Below, piece by piece: positions 14,829 through 21,945 of a stretch of 21,945 bases of DNA. The notes under the pieces are model-generated. The model was not told the DNA's origin. It saw only the letters and a program-made list of their open reading frames with translations, and did no database searches. Positions within the stretch are counted from its first letter, which is position 1. Each line of letters starts with the position of its first letter. Origin of the DNA: CAXYVC01 sp964292295. GTDB taxonomy: Bacteria > Acidobacteriota > Holophagae > Holophagales > Holophagaceae. The stretch spans positions 1 to 21,945 of the forward strand of contig CAXYVC010000037.1 of the NCBI GenBank assembly GCA_964292295.1, in the 5' to 3' direction. The position numbers and the translations under genes are program-made.

Positions 14829-15956
14829 ATGCCCGTGCCCATGCTCGACCTCGCCCCCCAGAACGCCGCCGTGAAGCAGAAGGTGCTGGAGGGGCTCTCG
14901 GGGCTGATCGACCGCTCCTCCTTCGTGCTCGGCGAGAACGTGAATGGCCTGGAGGCCGAGCTGTCCGCCTATACGGGGGCTGCGCACGCCGTGGGCATGT
15001 CCAGTGGCACCGACGCCCTGCTGGTGGCCCTCATGGCCCTGGACATCAAGGCGGGGGACGAGGTGATCCTGCCCAGCTTCACCTTCTTCGCCACCGGAGG
15101 CGTGGTGGCCCGCACCGGTGCGACGCCCGTCTTCGTGGACCTGGATCCCGCCACCTTCAACACCACCGGGAAGCTGGTGGAGGCCGCCATCACCCCCCGC
15201 ACCAAGGCCATCGTGCCGGTGCACCTCTTCGGCCAGCTGGCGGAGATGCCGGCCATCCTGGAGGTGGCGAAGCGGCACGGCATCCCCGTGTTGGAGGACG
15301 CCTGCCAGAGCCTGGGCGCCAAGGGCTGGGGCCGCTCCGCCGGCCAGTTCGGCGACATGACCGGCTGCTCCTTCTACCCCACCAAGAACCTGGGTGCCTT
15401 CGGTGACGCGGGCCTCACCCTCATCCGCGACGACGAGAAGCTGGCCGCCCGGGTGCGCCGCCTGCGCGTCCACGGCATGGAGCCCGTCTACGTGCACCAC
15501 GAGGTGGGCATGAACGGGCGCCTGGACGAGTTCCAGGCCCTGGTGCTGCGCGCCAAGCTGCCCTTCCTGGAGTCCTGGCACGAGGGGCGGCGCAAGCACG
15601 CCCAGTGGTACTTCGAGCGCCTCACGGCTCTCACCCCTGAGGAACTGGTGCTGCCTCGGGAGGTGGTGCCCGACGGTCGCCACATCTACAACCAGTTCAC
15701 GGTGCGCGTGAAGCAGGGCAAGCGTGACGCCCTCCAGGCCCACCTGAAGCAGCTGGGCATCGGCTGCGCCGTGTACTACCCCATCGCCCTGCACGAACAG
15801 CCCTGCTTCGCCTACCTGGGCTACCGGAAGGGCCAGCTGCCCGAGACCGAATGCGCCTCCCAGGAGGTGCTGAGCCTGCCCGTCTACCCCGAGATGACCG
15901 AGGCGATGCTGGAGCAGGTGGCGACGGGCCTGCTCACCTTCTTCGGGAAGCAGTAG
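14829..15956 (+). CDS. DegT/DnrJ/EryC1/StrS-family PLP-dependent sugar aminotransferase
   Basis: This family transfers an amino group, usually from glutamate, to a nucleotide-linked keto sugar for surface polysaccharide, glycan or secondary-metabolite sugars. The 375-residue length is typical. Residues 58-62 (SSGTD) bind the PLP phosphate, GDEVILPSFTFFAT (76-89) is the family signature, EDACQS at 156-161 has D157 and Q160 contacting the PLP ring, and the Schiff-base Lys is K186 in SFYPTKNLGAFGDAG. The C-terminal region (GMNGRLDEFQALVLRAKLPFLE, then HIYNQFTVRV) closes the active site. AGGAAAGGGAGA precedes the ATG. No sugar-pathway genes sit beside it, so substrate and pathway cannot be assigned. 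It ends at the strong hairpin at 15971-16004. Confidence 0.95.
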   Translation: MPVPMLDLAPQNAAVKQKVLEGLSGLIDRSSFVLGENVNGLEAELSAYTGAAHAVGMSSGTDALLVALMALDIKAGDEVILPSFTFFATGGVVARTGATPVFVDLDPATFNTTGKLVEAAITPRTKAIVPVHLFGQLAEMPAILEVAKRHGIPVLEDACQSLGAKGWGRSAGQFGDMTGCSFYPTKNLGAFGDAGLTLIRDDEKLAARVRRLRVHGMEPVYVHHEVGMNGRLDEFQALVLRAKLPFLESWHEGRRKHAQWYFERLTALTPEELVLPREVVPDGRHIYNQFTVRVKQGKRDALQAHLKQLGIGCAVYYPIALHEQPCFAYLGYRKGQLPETECASQEVLSLPVYPEMTEAMLEQVATGLLTFFGKQ

Positions 15957-15970
15957 CACCCGCGCGCGCC

Positions 15971-16004
15971 ACGGGAAAGGGGGCCGCGAGGCCCCCTTTC
16001 CCGT
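15971..16004. terminator. Strong hairpin between convergent genes, probable bidirectional terminator
   Basis: Perfect 15-bp arms (ACGGGAAAGGGGGCC and its complement) enclose a four-base GCGA loop, a GNRA tetraloop on the plus strand. It lies 14 bp after the aminotransferase stop and 19 bp beyond the stop of the convergent BamD-like gene. Neither side has a long T-tract outside the stem, although the arms contain A3/T3, so termination efficiency is inferred rather than obvious. Confidence 0.75.
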
Positions 16005-16023
16005 ACACCCATCGCGGTGGGCT

Positions 16024-16962
16024 TCAGATGTCGTAGTTCTCCTTGATGTGGGCCTGGCCCATCTCCAGGAGGCGGTCCTTGGCGCGCCCCGCCCACTCGC
16101 TGGTGGGGTAGCTCTCCACCAGGCGCTGGTAGTAGGTCCTGGCCTCCTCCCGGAACTTGGCGACCTCCGCCTTCTGGAAGGCTTCCATGTCCTTGCGGAA
16201 GCGGGCCCCGTCCTCCTTGGAAACCTGGTTCCACTCCTCCTTGCCCAGCTTGGCCAGGTATTCCTTGCTGAACTGGTTCAGCGCGTCCATGGAGACGTTC
16301 TTCCGGCGCATGGCCTCGCCCAGGTAGTAGTAGGTGCGCTCCCGGTCCGCGTAGTCGGGGTAGCTCTCCAGCAGGCCCTTGAGGCGGGTCTCCGCGCCCT
16401 GGAAGTGGTAGGTGTGGACGTACTGGATGCCCACGATGAGCTCGCTCTCCGCCAGGCGCCGCCAGCACTGGGTGACCTTGGCGCGGGCGTCCACCGCGTA
16501 GGGGCTGCCCGGCGTCTCCTTCAGGAGGTTCTGGAAGGCCGTCAGGGCCTGGCGCGTCTCCGCCTGGTCGCGCTCGGCGTTCTCGATGGCGGCGTAGTGG
16601 CAGAGGGCCGCGCGATACAGGGCGTAGTCGCGCTTCTCGTGCTGGGGGAAGTAGTTCAGGAAGCTCATGTATTCCACCAGGGCTTCCGGGTACTGGCTGG
16701 TGGACTGGAAGAAGTAGCTGTCCGCCAGCATGAGCTTGGCCTTCGGGAACTCCACGCTGCCCGGGAGGTTCTCCTCCAGGAGGCGCAGGAGCTTGCGGCC
16801 GTCCTCCCACTTGCCCCGCCGCAGCAGGGCTTCGGCCTCTTCCACCAGCTGGGTGGCGGTGCGGGTGTCGGCCTGGGTCTTGCTCGCGGCCTTCCGGCAG
16901 CCGAGGCCCCCGGGCAGGAGAATGGCGGCCAGGGCGAGGGGGAGGGTGTGTCGAAGCTTCAT
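16024..16962 (-). CDS. bamD: BamD-like outer membrane assembly lipoprotein
   Basis: This 312-residue lipoprotein would act at the periplasmic face of the outer membrane as part of the BAM complex that inserts beta-barrel proteins. Signal peptide MKLRHTLPLALAAILLPG leads to the lipobox LGC with Cys22. TPR-like repeats follow, with BamD-like blocks: 'YPEALVEYMSFLNYFPQHEK', YALYRAALCHYAAIENAERDQAE, 'LLKETPGSPYAVDARAKVTQ', CWRRLAESELIVGIQYVHTYHFQGAETRL and LLESYPDYADRERTYYYLG. The C-terminal part (about 240-312) is longer and more charged than in E. coli BamD (245 residues). I chose ATG 16962 over 16980 because AAAGGAA precedes it and the signal peptide starts there. It is 18 bp behind the hydrolase gene and likely co-transcribed. 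TolC-family channels such as those in this window are typical BAM clients. Confidence 0.85.
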   Translation of the reverse strand: MKLRHTLPLALAAILLPGGLGCRKAASKTQADTRTATQLVEEAEALLRRGKWEDGRKLLRLLEENLPGSVEFPKAKLMLADSYFFQSTSQYPEALVEYMSFLNYFPQHEKRDYALYRAALCHYAAIENAERDQAETRQALTAFQNLLKETPGSPYAVDARAKVTQCWRRLAESELIVGIQYVHTYHFQGAETRLKGLLESYPDYADRERTYYYLGEAMRRKNVSMDALNQFSKEYLAKLGKEEWNQVSKEDGARFRKDMEAFQKAEVAKFREEARTYYQRLVESYPTSEWAGRAKDRLLEMGQAHIKENYDI

Positions 16963-16980
16963 CGTGTTCCTTTCAAGCAT

Positions 16981-17946
16981 TCAGATTCTCATGGCGGAAG
17001 GGGGCGTTGGGTTCCTGATTCCCGCCTCCAGGAGGCGCAGGAGCCAGGCCTCCACGACCGGCTGCACTTCCCGGCGGCGGCGGTCGTGGAGCACCTCGTG
17101 GCGGAAACCCTCCAGTCGGTGGCGTTCCAGCAGCTCCGGCCGCACGGAGGCCCACAGGGCCTCGCTGGCGTCCGGATCCACGAGGGTGTCCGCGCCCGCC
17201 TCCAGGAGCAGCACGGGGCGCTCGAGCTCATGGCCCAGGTGGAGCACCTCCCCGCGTCCCTCGGGGAAGAGGGCCAGGAAGGCCGCGCTGACGCGGTGGT
17301 GGCAGAGGGGGTCGGACCAGTAGCGCTGCACGAAGACCGGGTCCGAACAGACCTCGGTCTTGTCGTGGGGGAGATCCAGGGTCGCGTGGGGGGCCAGCGC
17401 GGCCATGAGGCGGTGCAGGAGGCGCAGGCGCCAGGGGAAGGGGCGCAGCTGCAGGGCCGGGCTGCACAGCACCAGGCCTTCCATGGTGTCCGCGTGCCAG
17501 AGCAGGGCGAGGAGGCCCACCAGGCCGCCGAAGCTGTGTCCCAGCAGCACCTGGGGGTGCACGGGCCGGGGGGGCAGGGGCACGCCGTCCACCACCCGGG
17601 GCGGCACGCCCGCGCGTTCGGCGTCCCGGCGGCGCTCCTGGCGCAGGAAGTGCACGAGGTCGTCGACGTAGGCACGGATGCCCTCCGCGTCGCCCCGTCG
17701 CCCCCCGCTGCGCCCGAAACCCCGGTGGTCGAGGCTCGACACGCTCCATCCCAGGCCATGCAGCCAGGAGGCCACGTGGCGGTAGCGTTCGCCGTGCTCC
17801 CCGTAGCCGTGGGCGATGACCACCCGGCCTTTCGGCGCCGCGTGCTCCCAGCGGGCGAAGGCCAGGGCGATGCGCCCGTGCCCCTGGAGCACCCCCCGCT
17901 CGGTGGGCTCCAGGTCCTCGGGCAGGACGGAAAGGGCTTCGCTCAT
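16981..17946 (-). CDS. Alpha/beta hydrolase, monoacylglycerol lipase/lysophospholipase type
   Basis: This 321-residue serine hydrolase of the Hydrolase_4 type probably cleaves an acyl ester such as a monoacylglycerol or lysophospholipid. The oxyanion-loop HGYGEH is at 46-51, DHRGFGRSGG at 73-82, and the nucleophile elbow GHSFGG at 136-141 with Ser138. The acid is probably Asp253 in GADTLVD and the base His283 in FRHEVLHD. A lid region follows the nucleophile (about 160-225). There is no signal peptide, so it is probably cytoplasmic or peripheral. It has an Arg- and Pro-rich insertion (about 103-130) before the nucleophile strand. It is transcribed leftward, divergent from prfB, and 18 bp ahead of the BamD-like gene; GAGG precedes the start. 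The true substrate is not knowable from sequence alone. Confidence 0.93.
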   Translation of the reverse strand: MSEALSVLPEDLEPTERGVLQGHGRIALAFARWEHAAPKGRVVIAHGYGEHGERYRHVASWLHGLGWSVSSLDHRGFGRSGGRRGDAEGIRAYVDDLVHFLRQERRRDAERAGVPPRVVDGVPLPPRPVHPQVLLGHSFGGLVGLLALLWHADTMEGLVLCSPALQLRPFPWRLRLLHRLMAALAPHATLDLPHDKTEVCSDPVFVQRYWSDPLCHHRVSAAFLALFPEGRGEVLHLGHELERPVLLLEAGADTLVDPDASEALWASVRPELLERHRLEGFRHEVLHDRRRREVQPVVEAWLLRLLEAGIRNPTPPSAMRI

Positions 17947-17991
17947 GGCGCCTCAAGGATACCTTGCACCCCGGGATTCTCCCGCTTCCGA

Positions 17992-17997
17992 TAGAGT
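17992..17997 (+). promoter_or_regulatory. Possible -10 element of prfB
   Basis: TAGAGT (within CCGATAGAGTGG) is similar to the boxes before lysS and the aminotransferase gene. It lies 40 bp before the prfB ATG. No matching -35 at 16-18 bp was found. It touches the left arm of the hairpin at 17996-18027. Confidence 0.3.
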
Positions 17998-18027
17998 GGA
18001 ATGGGCCCCTCGCGGGGCCCTTTCCAC
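17996..18027. promoter_or_regulatory. Long hairpin at the prfB 5' end
   Basis: GTGGAATGGGCCCC (17996-18009) pairs with GGGGCCCTTTCCAC (18014-18027) with a single T-T mismatch, around the loop TCGC. On the minus strand the loop reads GCGA, like the terminator loop at 15986-15989. The prfB SD (GGAAGGA, 18029-18035) starts one base after the stem. It may be a leader structure that masks or presents the SD, or a terminator for leftward transcription; position alone does not decide. Confidence 0.6.
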
Positions 18028-18037
18028 CGGAAGGACC

Positions 18038-19144
18038 ATGGACTTCGAATCCCTGATGCGGGCCAAGAGCGAGCTGGAGCCGAGGGTGCGCCAGCTCGTG
18101 GGCCACCTGGACCCCGAACGCAAGGCCCTCGAGCTGGAGCAGATCGAGGAGAAGGCTGCCGCGCCCGGCTTCTGGGACGACCCGGAGAAGGCGAAGCCCG
18201 TCCTGAAGGCCCGCGGTCTGCTCACCGACGACCTCGACACCGCCCGGCGCCTCTCGGGCGGCCTGGACGACCTGGAGACGGCCCTGGAGCTCTCCCGGGA
18301 CGACGCCGACATGCTGGGCGAGGCGGAAGCGGTGGAGGCGAAGCTGCGGTCCGACGTGGAGGCTGCCGAACTGCGCATGATGCTCAGCGGCGAGCTGGAC
18401 CAGAACAACGCCATCGTGGCCATCGCCCCGGGCGCGGGCGGCACCGAGAGCTGCGACTGGGCCGCCATGCTCCTGCGCATGTACTTGCGCTACTGCGAAT
18501 CCAAGGGCTGGAAGACGGAAATGATCGACTACCAGGACGGCGACGAGGCCGGCGTGAAGGGCGCCACCTTCATCGTCAGCGCCCCCTACGCCTACGGCTA
18601 CCTGCGGGCCGAGGCCGGGGTCCACCGCCTGGTGCGCATCTCGCCCTTCGACGCCGCCAAGCGCCGCCACACCAGCTTTGCCGCCGTGTACGTGAGCCCG
18701 GAGCTGGATGACACCATCGACGTGGAGATCCCCGAGAAGGACCTGAAGATCGACGTGTTCCGGGCCAGCGGCGCCGGCGGCCAGCACGTGAACCGCACGG
18801 AGTCCGCCGTGCGCTTCACCCACCTGCCCACGGGCATCGTGGTGCAGTGCCAGGACGAACGGAGCCAGATCAAGAACCGCGCGCGGGCCCTCAAGGTTCT
18901 GCAGTCCCGGCTCTACGAGCTGGAGCGCCGCAAGTTCGAAGAGAAGGTGGCCGCCGCCGGCGGCGAGAAGTCCGACGTGGCCTGGGGCAGCCAGATCCGC
19001 CCCTACGTGCTCCCGCCGTACCCGATGGTCAAGGACCACCGCACCGGCTGCGGGACCAGGCAGACCCAGAAGGGGCTGGACGGTGACCTGGATGTCTTCA
19101 TCCGCACCCAGTTGCTGGCCAAGAGCCTGAAGGCGGAGGCCTAG
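18038..19144 (+). CDS. prfB: Peptide chain release factor 2 (no programmed frameshift)
   Basis: RF2 reads UGA and UAA stops and triggers hydrolysis of peptidyl-tRNA on the ribosome. The 368-residue protein has the N-terminal helical domain, the SPF anticodon-like tripeptide at 202-204 (RISPFDAAKRRHTSF) that marks RF2 rather than RF1 (PxT), and the catalytic GGQ at 247-249 (GAGGQHVNRTESAVRFTHLP). The C-terminal PYPMVKDHRTG and DGDLDVFI blocks are typical. In most bacteria prfB carries an in-frame UGA near codon 26 with a +1 frameshift; here the equivalent place (VGHLDPER, CTG at 18107) is continuous and has no CTTTGA slip site, so synthesis is not self-regulated in that way. GGAAGGA precedes the ATG. 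The next gene starts 5 bp later. Confidence 0.97.
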   Translation: MDFESLMRAKSELEPRVRQLVGHLDPERKALELEQIEEKAAAPGFWDDPEKAKPVLKARGLLTDDLDTARRLSGGLDDLETALELSRDDADMLGEAEAVEAKLRSDVEAAELRMMLSGELDQNNAIVAIAPGAGGTESCDWAAMLLRMYLRYCESKGWKTEMIDYQDGDEAGVKGATFIVSAPYAYGYLRAEAGVHRLVRISPFDAAKRRHTSFAAVYVSPELDDTIDVEIPEKDLKIDVFRASGAGGQHVNRTESAVRFTHLPTGIVVQCQDERSQIKNRARALKVLQSRLYELERRKFEEKVAAAGGEKSDVAWGSQIRPYVLPPYPMVKDHRTGCGTRQTQKGLDGDLDVFIRTQLLAKSLKAEA

Positions 19145-19149
19145 CGGCC

Positions 19150-21246
19150 ATGCTTCCCGCGCCGCCGCCCCTGGTGGCGCCGGCTCCCTTCGAGGCGGCG
19201 CTGGAACGCTCGGTGGCGGGCCTCTGCAGGCATGCCTCTGCCCTGATGGAGCTGGGGAACGAAGCCACGCCCGCGCAGGTGAAGGCCCTCCGGGTCCAGG
19301 TCGAGGCGCTGCGCTCCGCGGTCCGGCGGAATCTTGGCGCGGGCCACGGGGACCTGCCGCTGCTGGACGCGGCCTTGGGGGCCCTGCAGGCCACCGCAGG
19401 CCAGGAGGTGCAGGGCGAGCGCCGCTACGGCTTCGCGGCCCGGGAGTTGGCCCTCCGCTGGGCGCGTCTCCAGCGCAGCCTTCCGGCGGACAGCCCCGAG
19501 CGTGCCCCGGAACTGGAGCGGCTGGCCCTGCTGGCGGAGCTTGCCGGGCTGCGGGGCACGCCGTGGCGGGAGAAGGCCCTGTTCCTGCGGAACCGCCTCG
19601 CCAAGGGGCCGGACCGCTCGCTGGAGGTGGGGCTGGCGGCGCTGGTGGAGGACCGCTACGGGCCCTGGCTCGCGGTGGCGGAGGTGGATCCCATGCTCGA
19701 CGCCTGTCAGGCCCTGGTGCAGGCCTGGCAGCGGGAGCCCGACGGGGCCGCGCTGACCCGCCGCGTGGTGGAGCTGGGCCTCAAGTCCGAGGCCGGGCGG
19801 GTCTGGCGCCTGGCGGCCCGCAAGGGGGACGGCCGCTTCCGGGAGGCGGTGGCGGGGCTGCTCGGGCGGATGGACGCCGGGGTGCTGGCGCGGCACGAGG
19901 CCGCCCTCGCCTCCCTGGACGAGGCCCTGCTGGATGGGCCCCTGGATGCTCCCGTGCGCGAGCTCCTGGGGCGTGTCCTGCGCCACGCGGAAGGACAGCC
20001 CCGCATGGAGCCCTTGCGCAGGAGGCTCCTGCAGCGGCTGGGGGATGTGGCCGGCGAGGAGGCGCTTCTCGCGGCCATGCTGCCCCGTGCCGCTGCGGGG
20101 GAGGCGGTCCCGCTGCTGCGCCGCGCGGCCGAGCTGCTGGGGCGAAGGGGAGATGCGGAGCTGCTGGGAACGTCGCTGACCGTGCTGGAGGCCTTGCCCG
20201 CGCCCGACGGGGAACTGCTGGAGGCCTTCCTGCCCCTGCTTCCGCCGGGCGAGGCGCGCGAAGCCCTGGTGGCGCGGCGGCTGTCCCTGGAGGACGGGGG
20301 TTCCGCCGGGGGACGATGGGCCCTTCTGGAGCGCCTGGGGCGCTTCCGGGAGCTGGAGGCTCAGCTGGGCCCCCTGCGGCCCGGAGAGGATCTGGAGCGC
20401 CTGGCCTTGCGCCTGCGCTGCGCGCGCGGGCTGGGCAGGGAAGAACAGGCGCGGGAGGCCGCCCTGGCCTGCCTGGAGGCCTGCCTCCGCCTTCCTGCGG
20501 GGGCGCCGCTTCCTTCGGTCCCGGGCCTGGCCGCTGGCGCTCCCCTGCTGGCGGGGCAGCGGGAAGACCTGGTGGTGGCCCTCGCGCGGCGCTTCGGAGC
20601 CCAGGCGCTGCCCGGACAGGAGGCGTTGCTGGTCCGCGAACCCGGATGGATCCTGGCGGCCCTGGACCCCCTGGCCCGGACCTGCCCCGGCCGCCTGGAG
20701 GAGCGCGCACGCTGGCGCCTGGCACGCATCGCGGGACGCGGCGCTGCGGCCGAGCTGAAGGCCCTGCGCCGGGAGCTCGAGGCTGGCCTTGGGGAGGACC
20801 ACCCGCTGGTGGCGGAGACCCTCCTGAAGGAGGCGGAGGCCGCTGCGGAGCCGGCGCTGCTGGAGCGCGCACGGAGCATCCTGGAGCGGCGCGAAGCCCC
20901 CCTGGAGCGGCGCATCGCGGTGCAGGACCGCCTCCTGGGGCTCCAGGCCCATGAGGGGGACGGCGAGGCCGTGGTGCGGGAGGGATTCCGCCTCCTGGAG
21001 CTCCTGGAGGGCCAGGCCGAGCCGGGTCCCGAGGCGCTGGGGGGCTGCTCCGTCGGCCTGGGGCTTCAGCACCTGCGCCAAGAACGCTTCGACGCCGCCT
21101 TGGATCTGATGGAACGCCTGGGGCGTGCTGTTGTCCGCCTGCCCAAGGAACGGCAGGCGGAGTTCCACGACGCGCTCTCCCGGGTGGGGCATCAGGTGCG
21201 GCGCGCGGCGCGCCTCCAGGCCCTGCTCCGGGCCGCGGGGCTCTGA
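19150..21246 (+). CDS. Large helical protein of unknown function, nearly contiguous with prfB
   Basis: I do not recognise this 698-residue protein. It has no signal peptide and no clear membrane segment, so it is probably cytoplasmic. It is dominated by Ala, Leu, Arg, Glu and Gly, reads as short amphipathic helices throughout, and may be an alpha-solenoid of degenerate TPR/HEAT-like repeats; helix pairs such as EDLERLALRLRCARGLGREE followed by QAREAALACLEACLRLP suggest this, as do GDVAGEEALLAAMLPRA and later segments. No catalytic motif or metal site is visible. Coding is supported by third-position G/C bias and a credible start: ATG 5 bp after the prfB stop with GGAGG at 19135-19139 inside prfB, which suggests translational coupling. 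Minus-strand open frames in the same DNA are low-complexity Pro/Arg/Gly shadows. Confidence 0.8.
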   Translation: MLPAPPPLVAPAPFEAALERSVAGLCRHASALMELGNEATPAQVKALRVQVEALRSAVRRNLGAGHGDLPLLDAALGALQATAGQEVQGERRYGFAARELALRWARLQRSLPADSPERAPELERLALLAELAGLRGTPWREKALFLRNRLAKGPDRSLEVGLAALVEDRYGPWLAVAEVDPMLDACQALVQAWQREPDGAALTRRVVELGLKSEAGRVWRLAARKGDGRFREAVAGLLGRMDAGVLARHEAALASLDEALLDGPLDAPVRELLGRVLRHAEGQPRMEPLRRRLLQRLGDVAGEEALLAAMLPRAAAGEAVPLLRRAAELLGRRGDAELLGTSLTVLEALPAPDGELLEAFLPLLPPGEAREALVARRLSLEDGGSAGGRWALLERLGRFRELEAQLGPLRPGEDLERLALRLRCARGLGREEQAREAALACLEACLRLPAGAPLPSVPGLAAGAPLLAGQREDLVVALARRFGAQALPGQEALLVREPGWILAALDPLARTCPGRLEERARWRLARIAGRGAAAELKALRRELEAGLGEDHPLVAETLLKEAEAAAEPALLERARSILERREAPLERRIAVQDRLLGLQAHEGDGEAVVREGFRLLELLEGQAEPGPEALGGCSVGLGLQHLRQERFDAALDLMERLGRAVVRLPKERQAEFHDALSRVGHQVRRAARLQALLRAAGL

Positions 21247-21322
21247 TTCCCGGTCGGAGCTTGCCCTCCCAGCGCCTCCCGGCGCAGGATGGTCCGGACC
21301 CCTGCCTGGGTCGGGAGGTGCC

Positions 21323-21841
21323 ATGTTCCGTGCGCTCGAGGACTTCGTCGGATGCTGGACCTACGAGGCCGACGCCACCCTGAAGGTGCTGGCGGCGGTC
21401 CCGGATTCCGCCGCGGGCGCGGCCGTGGCCGAGGGGCACCGGGACCTGAAGCGCATGGCGTGGCACCTGGTGGAGAGCGTGATCGAGATGCCCGCCCGCA
21501 TGGGGCTTGAGATCGAAGGCAAGGAACGCCTCGAGGCCAGCGGCTTCATCGGCGCGCCGCCCGCCACGATGGCCGAGGTTGCCGCGGCCTATTCCCGGGC
21601 CAGCGAGAGCCTCCTCCGCCAGTTCCGCACCTGGACGGACGCGACGCTTCTCGTGGAGGACGAGATGTACGGCGAGCGCTGGAAGCGCGGCCAGTCGCTC
21701 TTCGTCCTGGTCACCCACCAGGTGCACCACCGCGGCCAGATGACCGTGCTGATGCGCCAGGCGGGGCTGACGGTGCCCGGGATCTACGGGCCCGCGAAGG
21801 AGGGCTGGAAGGACTTCGGCATGGAGGCGCCGAAGGTCTGA
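21323..21841 (+). CDS. DinB/YfiT-like metal-binding four-helix protein
   Basis: This 172-residue protein has the DinB/YfiT fold pattern. The first helix is FRALEDFVGCWTYEADATLK, the second carries His48 in LKRMAWHLVES, and the last core helix has THQVHHRGQMTVLMRQAG with His132 and His136 as the other members of the likely metal-binding triad (His135 between). The HHRGQ block is characteristic. Family members are thiol-dependent transferases (bacillithiol, mycothiol or glutathione) or stress proteins of unknown role; no specific reaction can be assigned. GGGAGG lies just before the ATG, which I chose over the longer frame upstream that overlaps the preceding gene. It is 76 bp after the 698-residue gene and may be in the same transcript. 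Confidence 0.88.
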   Translation: MFRALEDFVGCWTYEADATLKVLAAVPDSAAGAAVAEGHRDLKRMAWHLVESVIEMPARMGLEIEGKERLEASGFIGAPPATMAEVAAAYSRASESLLRQFRTWTDATLLVEDEMYGERWKRGQSLFVLVTHQVHHRGQMTVLMRQAGLTVPGIYGPAKEGWKDFGMEAPKV

Positions 21842-21945
21842 ACCTGGATGATGTTGCGGCACGCCTTTCCCCGCAGCGCAAGGGGGGGCCCGGGGTTTCG
21901 GCCTGCCTACCACCGGAGGGCCCTCTCCCCCCCCTCTAGCCCCCC
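21842..21945. other. Non-coding right edge of window
   Basis: After the DinB-like gene there is no supported gene. The last ~65 bp are runs of G and C (a seven-G run, an eight-C run and a terminal C run) of lower complexity than the rest. A GGGCCC-type repeat is present but no clear terminator. Confidence 0.4.

Noticed and set aside
19781..21913. Long minus-strand open frame opposite the 698-residue gene
   Set aside because: It is almost entirely Pro/Ala/Arg/Gly, with no start context, and spans two plus-strand genes; it is a composition shadow.
1..21945. Mobile element, CRISPR array, tRNA or phage genes
   Set aside because: No transposase-like frame, terminal repeats, regular spaced repeats or tRNA cloverleaf was noticed anywhere in the window.

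Overview
The window is about 22 kb of very GC-rich DNA (roughly 70 percent G+C by eye), tightly packed, with ATG starts, purine-rich ribosome binding sites and the overwhelming C/G third-position bias that produces long antisense shadow frames. It carries Gram-negative envelope genes (two RND pumps, TolC proteins, a BamD-type lipoprotein). The gene style and content would fit a Holophagae-type acidobacterium (Geothrix/Holophaga relatives), but this is a guess from style; there is no rRNA or other phylogenetic marker that I can compare here.

Left part (99-12788): a double drug-efflux island. Two TetR-family repressor genes lie head to head around a ~190-bp control region (about 6398-6587). Leftward runs tetR1 (CecR-like C-terminus), a TolC-family channel gene, a membrane-anchored adaptor (MFP) gene and an AcrB-type RND permease gene, with gaps of 3 to 23 bp. 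Rightward runs tetR2, a lipoprotein adaptor gene and a single 1476-codon gene in which a complete RND permease is joined in frame to a complete TolC-family outer membrane channel through a signal-peptide-like segment. The second pump therefore has no separate tolC gene. Inverted repeats in the control region look like separate operators for the two repressors: a pair sharing ATCAATCG before tetR1, and a near-perfect 21-bp palindrome overlapping the probable tetR2 promoter.

Middle (12839-15956): a small three-helix membrane protein of unknown function, lysyl-tRNA synthetase (lysS), and a DegT/DnrJ/EryC1/StrS-type sugar aminotransferase, all rightward, ending in a strong 15-bp GNRA-loop hairpin that is shared with the convergent neighbour.

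Right part (16024-21841): a leftward pair, an alpha/beta hydrolase of the monoacylglycerol lipase type followed by a BamD-like lipoprotein; then rightward peptide chain release factor 2 (prfB) without the usual programmed frameshift, a 698-residue helical protein I do not recognise that is nearly contiguous with prfB, and a DinB/YfiT-like metal-binding four-helix protein. No tRNA, rRNA, CRISPR, insertion sequence or phage gene was seen.

The most unusual object is the RND-TolC polyprotein at 8358-12788. It would give a fixed 1:1 supply of inner-membrane pump and outer-membrane channel, but for topological reasons must be processed or tethered at the junction around residues 1031-1053.
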